Assembly: GCA_000720805.1 (NCBI GenBank)
Contig: JODI01000075.1
Coordinates: 1-63,916, forward strand
From: Streptomyces violaceoruber
GTDB lineage: Bacteria > Actinomycetota > Actinomycetes > Streptomycetales > Streptomycetaceae
Direction: 5' to 3'
Length of the DNA: 63,916 nucleotides
The position numbers were made by a program, and so were the translations under genes. Numbering within the stretch: position 1 is the stretch's first letter; the number at the start of each line of letters is the position of its first letter. Positions 32,757 through 41,075 of the stretch are shown here, piece after piece. The notes under the pieces were generated by a model. The model was not told the DNA's origin, did no database searches, and was given only the letters and a program-made list of their open reading frames with translations.

Positions 32757-35700
32757 TCACTTCATCGTCAGGAACCGCTGCACCAGCGACGCGAACAGCA
32801 CCGCCAGCAGCGGCAGCGAGAACCAGAAGCTGCTCTGCAGCCAGCGCAGTTGCCGCACGCTCGGCCGCACCGCGACCCGCACGACCTCCCGTGCCGTCAG
32901 CAGCACGATCAGCGCGAGCGCCGAGAGGGCCCCGACGACCGACCAGGACGTCCACGTCACCTGCGGCCCGATCGGGCCCGGGTCCGCGGCCGGCACCTTG
33001 CCCTCGGGCTGCTTGGCCAGCGTGTACATCGTCACGTCCTCGTTGACGAGGACCTTCTTCACCTCCGGCCGGTCGTCCAGGTGCTCGACCAGGCGGGGCT
33101 CCCAGGTCTTCGAGTAGCCCACGTCGAGCTGGAGATAGGTGACCTGGCTGCGGTTGATCATCAGATACGAGTTCGGGCCCGCGTCCTTGAGCGCCTTGAC
33201 CAGGCCGGACACCAGCACCGGGTCACTGGGCGCCAGGGTGGGCACGTACTCGACCTTCTCCATGTCCTTCGCGCCCCACGGCATCGCCGGCGTCACGTTG
33301 GTGACCGTGTCGTTGCTCAGCCACAGCAGCCGCACCGTCGGATCGTCGTGGGCGTACACGTAGTCCATGGCCGCGACCTCGCCGGGCCGGATCCGCTCGA
33401 ACGGCTCGTTGCCCCACCGGGCCACCAGGAAGCCGCCCATGAGGATGAGGCCGGCCATCAGCGCGGCCAGGGGGGCGAGGCTCACCCGGTCCTTGTCGCG
33501 TTCCTCGGCGGTGACGCCGGTGCGCGGGAACAGGGCGAGCGCGGCGAGCAGGGCCGAGCCCGGCAGGGCGAACATGAAGACCCTGAGCGCCATCTCGCCG
33601 CCGTACGACTGCATGCCGAAGCCCAGGAACGGCACGAAGGTGAGGACCAGCAGCGAGCGTTCGCGGTAGCGGTGCCAGCGGCGCCGCCACCAGCCCCAGC
33701 AGGCGAAGGTCATGACGCCGCCGGCCAGCAGGACGCGCACGTACAGCACCAGCTTGTGGGTGGAACTGCCGCCCTCGATCCGGCCGGAGACGGACGACGA
33801 CACGTTGCTGCCGACGCCGCCGACGCCGCCGAACAGGTCGTCGAAGTGCCCGGACCAGTACGGCTCGGCCATGAAGCCGACCCAGACGGCCACCAGTACG
33901 CCGAACAGGATGGGCAGGCCGCGCAGTTCGCTGCGGCCGACCAGGACGAGCACCGCGAGCACGCCCAGCATCACGAACGGGGTGAGCTGGTGGGCCGGGA
34001 CGCTCGCCGCGAACAGGCCGATCAGGATCATGAGCAGCACGGCCCGCTGCCGCCGGTCGGTCGGCTCCACCTCGATCTCGCCGGGCCGCCGTTTCGTCCA
34101 GATCACGCCCGGTGCCCTGAACCAGACCAGCAGGATCGCCACGAACACCAGGTAGAGGAGATAGGTGAAGCCCTGCGGGGAGAAGTAGTCCTGGCCGACC
34201 CAGCCGCTGAGCACGAAGATCCAGATTCCGGTCCACTTGGCCCGCCAGCTCGCCCGCATCGAACGCACCAGCAGGAACATGGGGGCCAGATAGAGGAGTT
34301 GGATGGCGGTCGGCCACCAGCGGATCACCTCGGTGAGGTCACTGACCCCGCAGGCCTTGGCGACGAACGCGGCCGCCGCGAAGAAGCCCGGCCAGCTCCA
34401 GCGCGCGTCCAGGTCGGGCACGGCCGATCCGGTCCGGTCGATGTAGTCGAGGAACCCGAGGTGCTGCCAGGCCGTGGCGAACCGCGGTTCGGTCTCGATC
34501 ACGGCGGGCAGCGCGTGCAGCGAGACCACGGTCGCCAGCAGGGTCACCATCAGCAGCGTGCGGTGCTCGCGGCCGAGCCACAGCAGCGAGGCGAACACCA
34601 CGACCAGCAGGGCGGCGCCGACGAGGGTGGGCAGCGGCAGCACGGAGATCAGCCCGAGCCCGCCCATCCGGTCCAGGTCGGCCTCGCCGAGCCGCAGCGC
34701 GGGCACCCAGTACAGGAGCAGCGCGGCGGTCAGCAGACAGCCGAGGATCACCCCGACCCGGGTCGGCAGCCGACGGGCGGCCACCGGTTCCTCTTCGATC
34801 TCCGGGGCGCGCGTGGGTACGGGAGACTCTTCCCGTACGACCTCCTCCACCTCTTCTCCATGAGGTTCGAACGGGGCGTCCACCTCCGGCTCGGCGGGCC
34901 CCAGGGACGCCTCGAACCCCGGCTCCCGCCCCCACTCTCGAATCCGCTCGAGCGGGGGGATCCCCGCATCCACGGGCAACCCCACCTCGGCACTCCGAGC
35001 CCAGGTGGGCCGGCGGTCCTGCGGGGTCACGGGTGTACCGGTGGGCGGGGTACCGGGTCCGGGGCGGACGTCCGGCCGGCGTTCCAGGTGGTCGAAGTCT
35101 ACGTGGACGCCGAGGGCGAGGGTGTCCTTGTCGAGCGCCCAGGCCGGCCCCCGTCCGGGCGGCGCGGCCGGTGCGGCGACCTCGCGTGTCCCGAGGTCCG
35201 CGAGGTCCCCGTCGGGCGCCGCGCTCTCGGGAAGCTCGTCCGGCCTGCCGCGGACGACCTTGTACAGCTTGGGTGCGGCGATCGCGACGATCACCCCGAG
35301 CGAGGAGATCTCGGCGACGCCCGCGCCGGTCAGACCCATCCGGGGGAGCAGCAGCAACGTCAGACCGAGCACCAGGACGCACAACAGGCCCTGCATCCAG
35401 GCGAGCGGGGAAGTACGGCTCTGGGCGCGCAGCACCGCGAAGTACGTCTCCATGACGACCCTGAGGACCGCGCCGACCGCGAACCAGCGCAGCAGCGGGG
35501 TGGCCGCGTCCGCGTAGCCCGCGCCGAACACGCCGAGGATCCAGGGTGCGCCGACGAACAGGATCCCGGCCACCGGCAGCATGATCCGGGCCATCCGCTT
35601 CAGCGCGGCCCGCGTGTTGGCGGCCAGCCGCCGCGGGTCGTGCGAACCCTCGACGGTCAGGGAGGCGCCCATGTTGATGGCGAGCAGGTTGATCGTGCCG

Positions 35701-36578
35701 CCGATGGTGGTGGTGATGTAGAAGTACGCGTTGTCCTGGGAACTGACCTGCGAGGCGATGATGACGGGGACCAGGTAGACCACGGCCAGGGAGAACAGCG
35801 AGCCGGTGTAGTCGCCCGCGAGGAACCGCCCGACCTCCTTCAGCGTCGGCGGCTGCGCGCGCTCCTCGGTCGCCTTCTCGTGCCGGGGCACCAGCCGCCG
35901 GAACACCAGCCAGCCCAGCGGCAGTACGGAGAAGGCGATCGCCGCGACCCACGAGACGAACACACCGCTCGTGGGGACGGCCACCGCGAGCGCGACCAGC
36001 AGCGCGAGCTTCACCGCCGAGAAGACGGTGTTGCCGACCGGCACCCACAGCGCGCTGCGCAGCCCGGTCAGCACCCCGTCCTGCAGCGTCAGCAGCGACC
36101 AGGCGATCACGGCCACGACGAAGCCGAGCCCGTTGAGGGGCCCGTGCAGGAAGCGGTACGACGGTCCCCACAGGTCGAGCGTGAGCAGAAAGACGAGCGC
36201 GGCCAACGCCACGACCACCGAACTGCCCGCGTACGTACGGAAGATGAGCCGCCCGGTCGCCCGCCCGGCGACCGGGATGAACCGGGCCAGCGCGCCGGTC
36301 AGGGTGACCGCGGTCAGGCCCGCGAGGAGTTTCATCGCGGCGATCGCGGCGGAGCCCTGGCCGACCGCCGACTCGGAGTAGTAGCGGGCGGCCGCCAGCC
36401 AGAAGCCGAGGCCGAGCACCGCGGAGATGCCGGTGTTGAGCATCAGGGCGTAGGCGTTGCGGAACAGCGGGCTGCCCCCGGGGGACCGGCCGAGGCCCGG
36501 CAGGCGGAGTCGGCGCCCCGACTGCTCGGGCGCCTCGGGCGCGGACGAGGTGGGCTCGGTCGTGGTCGTGTCAGACAC
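32757..36578 (-). CDS. Fusion protein: polysaccharide flippase domain plus polytopic membrane glycosyltransferase-like domain
   Basis: 1273 residues from GTG 36578. Residues about 40-470 form a Wzx/MATE-like polysaccharide exporter with some 12-14 membrane segments (FRNAYALMLNTGISAVLGLG; YITTTIGGTINLLAINMGAS). A disordered acidic linker of about 150 residues follows (PAEPEVDAPF; EEVEEVVREESPVPTRAPEI). The C-terminal 650 residues hold another 10-12 membrane segments with an extracytoplasmic loop motif SWPGFFAAAAFVAKACGV and a soluble tail, like GT-C type transferases. The start overlaps the deacetylase stop. It is the last gene of a four-gene coupled operon and probably exports and extends a lipid-linked glycan. 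Confidence 0.85.
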   Translation of the reverse strand: MSDTTTTEPTSSAPEAPEQSGRRLRLPGLGRSPGGSPLFRNAYALMLNTGISAVLGLGFWLAAARYYSESAVGQGSAAIAAMKLLAGLTAVTLTGALARFIPVAGRATGRLIFRTYAGSSVVVALAALVFLLTLDLWGPSYRFLHGPLNGLGFVVAVIAWSLLTLQDGVLTGLRSALWVPVGNTVFSAVKLALLVALAVAVPTSGVFVSWVAAIAFSVLPLGWLVFRRLVPRHEKATEERAQPPTLKEVGRFLAGDYTGSLFSLAVVYLVPVIIASQVSSQDNAYFYITTTIGGTINLLAINMGASLTVEGSHDPRRLAANTRAALKRMARIMLPVAGILFVGAPWILGVFGAGYADAATPLLRWFAVGAVLRVVMETYFAVLRAQSRTSPLAWMQGLLCVLVLGLTLLLLPRMGLTGAGVAEISSLGVIVAIAAPKLYKVVRGRPDELPESAAPDGDLADLGTREVAAPAAPPGRGPAWALDKDTLALGVHVDFDHLERRPDVRPGPGTPPTGTPVTPQDRRPTWARSAEVGLPVDAGIPPLERIREWGREPGFEASLGPAEPEVDAPFEPHGEEVEEVVREESPVPTRAPEIEEEPVAARRLPTRVGVILGCLLTAALLLYWVPALRLGEADLDRMGGLGLISVLPLPTLVGAALLVVVFASLLWLGREHRTLLMVTLLATVVSLHALPAVIETEPRFATAWQHLGFLDYIDRTGSAVPDLDARWSWPGFFAAAAFVAKACGVSDLTEVIRWWPTAIQLLYLAPMFLLVRSMRASWRAKWTGIWIFVLSGWVGQDYFSPQGFTYLLYLVFVAILLVWFRAPGVIWTKRRPGEIEVEPTDRRQRAVLLMILIGLFAASVPAHQLTPFVMLGVLAVLVLVGRSELRGLPILFGVLVAVWVGFMAEPYWSGHFDDLFGGVGGVGSNVSSSVSGRIEGGSSTHKLVLYVRVLLAGGVMTFACWGWWRRRWHRYRERSLLVLTFVPFLGFGMQSYGGEMALRVFMFALPGSALLAALALFPRTGVTAEERDKDRVSLAPLAALMAGLILMGGFLVARWGNEPFERIRPGEVAAMDYVYAHDDPTVRLLWLSNDTVTNVTPAMPWGAKDMEKVEYVPTLAPSDPVLVSGLVKALKDAGPNSYLMINRSQVTYLQLDVGYSKTWEPRLVEHLDDRPEVKKVLVNEDVTMYTLAKQPEGKVPAADPGPIGPQVTWTSWSVVGALSALALIVLLTAREVVRVAVRPSVRQLRWLQSSFWFSLPLLAVLFASLVQRFLTMK

Positions 36579-37371
36579 GGGAACGGATGGCCTTCCGGCG
36601 GACCTGGCGTGCTCTGCGGACCAGGGCGTACCCCTTGGTGAGGGCACGGTCCCCGGCGAAGTTCCGGGCGATGGCACGGCCCTCGACGAGCCGCTCGAAC
36701 TCCTCGGTGCCCGTGCTGCGGCGTACGGTGACGCGGTGCAGGGCGTACGGCCCCTGCCGGCGGCGGGCGAGCCCGTTGCCGACGGCGAGTGCCTGGCCGT
36801 ACCCCGTCTCCCGTACCGCCTCTCGCACCCGGCGGCTGGAGTAGCCGTACGGGTAGGCGAACGAGGCCGGGACGGTGCCGAGTTCGTCGCTCACGATCTC
36901 CTTGCAGTGGATCAGCTCGTGGCGCAGCGTGCCGTCGTCGAGCTGGTCGAGTTGCGGGTGGGTGTGACTGTGGCCGCCGATCTCCACGCCCGCCGCGGCG
37001 AGTTCGCGGACCTGGTCCCAGTCGAGCATGGTGTCCAGGCCGCCGCCGGTGTCGTACGCACCCCGGATCCAGCCGGTGGAGACGAACAGGGTGGCCGCGA
37101 AGCCGTGCTTGGCGAGCACGGGCAGGGCGTGCCGGTGGACGCCTTCGTAGCCGTCGTCGAACGTGATCAGGACGGGCCGCTCGGGCAGCGGGCGGCCGGA
37201 GCGCCAACAGGCCGCCAGGTCGGCGGTGCCGAGAGGCGTCAGGCCCCGGTCGGCGACCGCGGCCATCTGCTCCGCGAACGCCTCCGGGGACACCGACAGG
37301 GCGCGGGTCGCCTCGTTCGGGGCGCCCGCGACCGCGTGATACATGAGGATCGGCACCGGCTTCTCACTCAT
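36571..37371 (-). CDS. Polysaccharide deacetylase (NodB/CE4 family)
   Basis: 266 residues. The NodB motifs are complete: motif 1 ITFDDGYEG, the metal-binding GGHSHTHPQL, motif 3 SFAYPYGYSS. PILMYHAVAG at the N-terminus is typical of the cytoplasmic or membrane-associated glycan deacetylase branch; no signal peptide is visible. The C-terminus is strongly basic. ATG 37371 overlaps the stop of the upstream transferase (ATGA), and its own end overlaps the flippase start by eight bases, so translation is coupled. Confidence 0.9.
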   Translation of the reverse strand: MSEKPVPILMYHAVAGAPNEATRALSVSPEAFAEQMAAVADRGLTPLGTADLAACWRSGRPLPERPVLITFDDGYEGVHRHALPVLAKHGFAATLFVSTGWIRGAYDTGGGLDTMLDWDQVRELAAAGVEIGGHSHTHPQLDQLDDGTLRHELIHCKEIVSDELGTVPASFAYPYGYSSRRVREAVRETGYGQALAVGNGLARRRQGPYALHRVTVRRSTGTEEFERLVEGRAIARNFAGDRALTKGYALVRRARQVRRKAIRSRV

Positions 37372-38354
37372 GCGCCGCCCTCCTCGATCTCGGCCACCGA
37401 GAAGGCCGGGGCGCCGCGGCGCGTCCGGAGGGTGCCCACCACGTATCCGCCCGCCGCCGTCAGCACGCCGGCGACGATGGCGCCGGCGCGTCCCGCGCCG
37501 CCCGGCCGGGCCAGGGCGGCGTCCCGCAGGCCGCGCGCCACTCCGGCGGGCAGCACCCGGGTCGCGTACCGGCGTTCGGACTCAAGTCCTTTGTCCGTAC
37601 CCACACTTCGCGCCACCAGCGCCTTCGACAGGCCCTCGGCGTAGGCGCGGGTGCGGAAGTACCCGAAGTGCTCGCGCGTCTCGGGCACCCGGTGGTGGAT
37701 CACCGCGCGGTCGTCGATGAGCAGGATCGCCTCGGGTCTGGCCCGGGTGAGCCGGATACACAGCTCCGTCTCCTCGCAGCCCAGCGGCCGCTTGTCGCCG
37801 TCGCGTCCGATGCCGGTGGCGAAACCGCCCGCCACGTCGAAGGCGCTGCGGCGGAAGGAGGCGTTGCCGCCCAGGACGTTGCGCACCTGGACCCGCCCCG
37901 GCGGCAGCCCCTTGTACGTGCAGCCCACCACCCAGTCGAACTCCTCGGGGAACCAGTCCGGCCGGCGGCCCGACGCCCAGATCGGCACCGTACGGCCGCC
38001 GACGGCCATCACCCGCGGATCGGTGTAGCCCTCGGCGAAGTGCCGCAGCCAGTCCCGTTCGGCGACGGCGTCGTCGTCCAGGAACGCCAGGACGTCGCCG
38101 CGGGCCGCGGCGATCCCGGTGTTGCGTCCGGCGGACAGGCCGCGGGGGCCCGCGTTGGCGAGCACCCGTACCTGTGCGGACTCCTTGTACTCCTTGGCCA
38201 GCCGGTCCAGGAGCGGCGCGTTGTGGTCGACGACCAGCAGTGTCTCCAGCGCCGGCCGGGACTGCGCCCGCACCGAGGAGACCGCCGCGAGGATGTCCTC
38301 CCAGCGGTCCTCGGTGTAGACGCAGATCACGACGGAGATGTCGGGATCGCTCAA
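37368..38354 (-). CDS. Glycosyltransferase family 2
   Basis: 328 residues. GT-A fold: ISVVICVYTEDRWEDILAAV, nucleotide-sugar loop VVDHNAPLLDRL, GLSAGRNTGIAAARGDVLAF with DxD-like LDDDA, and the acceptor region LGCEETELCIRLTRARPEA. The C-terminus has one hydrophobic stretch (AGAIVAGVLTAAGGYVVGTL) that could anchor it. TTG 38354 is used because the upstream gene ends in the overlapping TTGA and no ATG or GTG in frame fits. Second gene of the operon. Confidence 0.88.
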   Translation of the reverse strand: MSDPDISVVICVYTEDRWEDILAAVSSVRAQSRPALETLLVVDHNAPLLDRLAKEYKESAQVRVLANAGPRGLSAGRNTGIAAARGDVLAFLDDDAVAERDWLRHFAEGYTDPRVMAVGGRTVPIWASGRRPDWFPEEFDWVVGCTYKGLPPGRVQVRNVLGGNASFRRSAFDVAGGFATGIGRDGDKRPLGCEETELCIRLTRARPEAILLIDDRAVIHHRVPETREHFGYFRTRAYAEGLSKALVARSVGTDKGLESERRYATRVLPAGVARGLRDAALARPGGAGRAGAIVAGVLTAAGGYVVGTLRTRRGAPAFSVAEIEEGGA

Positions 38355-39172
38355 GACACCTCTCCCCGGACCGAGTCGAGCAGCGGGGAGTGCTGCGGCC
38401 GGCGACGCAGGGCACGCCGGTTGGAGCGCTCCCGCAGGATCACCTTGAGCACCCTGAGCCCGTCCCGCACGGCCCGCAGATTGCTCGTGCCGTGGATGCG
38501 GAGGTACTCGTGGCTCGGGATCTCCTGAACCTTCAGCCCCGCCTTCACCACCCGGATGTTCATCACGGTCTCGATCTCGAAGCCGGTGCAGTCCAGCTCG
38601 ATCTTGTCGAGGCAGTGCCGCCAGAACGCGTTGTAGCCGTAGCACAGGTCCGTGTAGCGGGCGCCGAACTTGCGGTTGACGGCCGTGCACAGCGCCCAGT
38701 TGCCGAGTTTGCGGATGAAGGTCATGTCGTCGGTGCCGCCGCCGTTGGCGAAGCGGGACCCCTTGGCGAAGTCCGCCCCCGAGACGAGGGCGGAGACATA
38801 ACTGACGATCTCGTTGCCGTCGGCCGAGCCGTCCGCGTCGACCATCACGATGATGTCGCCGGTGGCGGCCTGGAAACCGGTGGTCAGCGCGTCGCCCTTG
38901 CCCTTGCCGCGCTGTTTGACGACCTTGACGTCCGGCCACAGCGAGCGGGCCACCTCGACGGTCTCGTCGGTGGAGTTGCCGTCCACGAGAACCACTTCGT
39001 GGATCCAGCTCGGAAGCGTCTTGAACACGTAGGGGAGATTCTCCGCCTCATTCATGGCGGGAATCACCACGCTCACCGGCGGTGTGATCGCCAGGTGAGA
39101 GGAGATCGGCCGGTAGTTGCCGGCTATTAAAGGATCCTGGCCCGTGCTGGCCGGGCGCAGAACTGAGCTCAT
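38351..39172 (-). CDS. Glycosyltransferase family 2 (dolichol-phosphate mannosyltransferase-like)
   Basis: 273 residues. VSVVIPAMNEAENLPYVFKT, EVVLVDGNSTDETVEVARSL, KGKGDALTTGFQAATGDIIV with DADGS, and the later CYGYNAFWR match the DPM1-like GT2 branch that loads a polyprenyl-phosphate carrier. ATG 39172 follows GAGAGGGA at eight bases; the ORF extends further upstream without similarity. It is the first gene of the operon 39172-32757 and its stop overlaps the next start (TTGA). Confidence 0.9.
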   Translation of the reverse strand: MSSVLRPASTGQDPLIAGNYRPISSHLAITPPVSVVIPAMNEAENLPYVFKTLPSWIHEVVLVDGNSTDETVEVARSLWPDVKVVKQRGKGKGDALTTGFQAATGDIIVMVDADGSADGNEIVSYVSALVSGADFAKGSRFANGGGTDDMTFIRKLGNWALCTAVNRKFGARYTDLCYGYNAFWRHCLDKIELDCTGFEIETVMNIRVVKAGLKVQEIPSHEYLRIHGTSNLRAVRDGLRVLKVILRERSNRRALRRRPQHSPLLDSVRGEVS

Positions 39173-39515
39173 GAGTCTGGTCCCTCTCGTCCGGTGGACC
39201 GCCCGCCCCTGGGCAGCCCGGTTCTTGGTCCGGTTCGAAAGGGGGGTACTCACCCATGGCATGCCGGAATGAATCTCCGTACGTGTCGGGTGAGCTGGCA
39301 AAGCTGGCCGGCTCCGGGAAACGGCAGCCGGTCGCGCGGCACGACTCGGTCACAAGTGCGGTCACCGAGCACGGCACCCCCCTACCGCGCCCCGCGCCGG
39401 AATCCATCGCGGTCCTTGAGCCCTCCCCTGGAGCCGCTTGATGACGGACCGATGCGGGTGAGATGTACGACGGTATTGACGATTGATGCTGTATGGCAAG
39501 ACCTGGAACGAGCCC
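39173..39515. other. Intergenic region upstream of the polysaccharide operon
   Basis: 343 bases that should hold the promoter of the minus-strand operon starting at 39172. No clear -10/-35 pair, repeat or hairpin was recognised. Confidence 0.4.
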
Positions 39516-39995
39516 TCACGTTTTTGTTGGTTTGACCGTTACCGATCGCTTGCCGTCGGTGCCTTGGGACGCGTGTCGCCGCACGGTGCCGCGCAGCCGT
39601 CGCGCCACGACCGGCAGCAGCATCAGCGCGCTGAGCGCGGTGACGGCCACCAGTCCGCCCCGCACCGACCAGCGGTGCACGGCCAGCATGCCCTGGGCCA
39701 CCAGCATGTTGACGACGATCGAGCCCGCGAGCGCCGTGAGCAGCCGGCCGAACGGTTCCAGCCCGCGCAGCGCGGCGCCGAGAGCGGCCGCGGGTGTGAC
39801 GAGCAGGAAGAACAGGGTGAGCGGCCCGCGCAGCGGCGAGTGGGAGTCGGCGAACGCGAACAGCGCGCCGCATCCCGCGACGGCCGTCGCGGCGCCCGCG
39901 AGCAGCGGCGCCAGGTCCCTCCCCGGTCCTGGCCGTGCCCGTTCGGCGTCGTCCGCCCGCCCTGTCGCCGGTGTCTTGTTACGGATGGTCTGCAT
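39516..39995 (-). CDS. Small integral membrane protein of unknown function
   Basis: 159 residues with four predicted membrane segments (DLAPLLAGAATAVAGCGALF; LTLFFLLVTPAAALGAALRG; LLTALAGSIVVNMLVAQGML; GLVAVTALSALMLLPVVARR) and basic ends. ATG 39995 is preferred as the first Met before the hydrophobic part; an earlier in-frame GTG at 40052 would add 19 residues. Its position upstream of the polysaccharide operon, on the same strand, hints at a link with surface glycan synthesis, but nothing in the sequence shows it. Confidence 0.65.
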   Translation of the reverse strand: MQTIRNKTPATGRADDAERARPGPGRDLAPLLAGAATAVAGCGALFAFADSHSPLRGPLTLFFLLVTPAAALGAALRGLEPFGRLLTALAGSIVVNMLVAQGMLAVHRWSVRGGLVAVTALSALMLLPVVARRLRGTVRRHASQGTDGKRSVTVKPTKT

Positions 39996-40237
39996 GGCCG
40001 ACTTTGCCCCCCGAAGCGTCGGATGCCGGGCTTCAATGTCGCTCAGTCCCACGGGGCAGTCAAGATGCGCGCACGCCCCTCAGGCGGGTGAGACCTCGGG
40101 GGGACGGTGGGTCACATCGAGCTCCCCGTGCGCCGTTTCGCCCCCCGATGCCCCCGAAAGTCTTGGCATGGACACTTCCGGTCTGTACGTCTCGTTGCTA
40201 CGACGGTGATGGCAGAGATCCTGCTAAAGGAGGTTCC

Positions 40238-41044
40238 ATGAGACGTTCCCGACTTGCCGTATACGTCAGCTCGCTCCTCCTCGCCCTCGGCACCGCCCTC
40301 ACCGGGGCGGCCACGGCCCAGGCATCGCAACTCGCCGCGAACGGCGGCTATGTGGCCCTCGGCGACTCCTACTCCTCCGGGGTCGGCGCGGGCGGCTACC
40401 TCTCCGCGAGCGGTGACTGCAAGCGCAGCACCAAGGCGTACCCCTACCTCTGGGCCGCCGCCCACTCACCCTCGACCTTCGACTTCACCGCTTGCTCGGG
40501 CGCCCGAACGGGTGATGTTCTGGCGAGTCAGCTCACCCCGCTCAACTCCGCCACCGCCCTCGTCTCGATCAGCGTCGGCGGCAACGACGCCGGGTTCGCC
40601 GACGTCATGACGACCTGTGTGCTCCAGTCCGACAGCTCCTGCCTCTCCCGGATCGACACCGCGAGGGCGTACGTCGACTCGACGCTGCCCGGCAAGCTCG
40701 ACAGCGTCTACTCGGCGATCCGTTCCAAGGCCCCCACCGCCCGTGTGGTCGTGCTGGGTTACCCCCGCTTCTACAAGCTCGGCACCACCTGCGTCGGCCT
40801 CTCCGAGACCAAGCGCAAGGCCATCAACGACGCGGCCGACTACCTCGACACCGCGATCGCCAAGAAGGCCGCGGACTTCGGCTTCGTCTTCGGTGACGTG
40901 CGCACCGCCTTCACCGGCCACGAGCTCTGCTCCGGCAGCGCCTGGCTGCACAGCCTGAACCTGCTCGACATCGGCGAGTCGTACCACCCGACGGCCGCGG
41001 GCCAGTCCGGCGGCTACCTGCCGGTGTTCAACGGCCTGGCCTGA
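40238..41044 (+). CDS. Secreted SGNH/GDSL-family lipase or esterase
   Basis: 268 residues with a signal peptide (about 1-29, ending AATAQA). The SGNH blocks are present: GDSYSSG (Ser44), the oxyanion Gly in ARTGDVLASQL, GGNDAGF, and the base in ESYHPTAAG (His250). Paired cysteines (for example in CKRSTK, TACSGA, TTCVLQ and SSCLSR) fit disulfides. This matches the extracellular Streptomyces lipases of about 260 residues. AAAGGAGG precedes ATG 40238 closely, decisive for the start. Confidence 0.93.
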   Translation: MRRSRLAVYVSSLLLALGTALTGAATAQASQLAANGGYVALGDSYSSGVGAGGYLSASGDCKRSTKAYPYLWAAAHSPSTFDFTACSGARTGDVLASQLTPLNSATALVSISVGGNDAGFADVMTTCVLQSDSSCLSRIDTARAYVDSTLPGKLDSVYSAIRSKAPTARVVVLGYPRFYKLGTTCVGLSETKRKAINDAADYLDTAIAKKAADFGFVFGDVRTAFTGHELCSGSAWLHSLNLLDIGESYHPTAAGQSGGYLPVFNGLA

Positions 41045-41075
41045 CCGTCCTGGCCCGACCGTCCTGGCCCGACCG

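Noticed and set aside
31683..36641. A 1652-codon plus-strand open frame opposite the flippase fusion gene
   Set aside because: It is a GC-frame shadow: rich in Arg, Gln, Gly and His, without any domain, and fully antisense to a clear membrane-protein gene.
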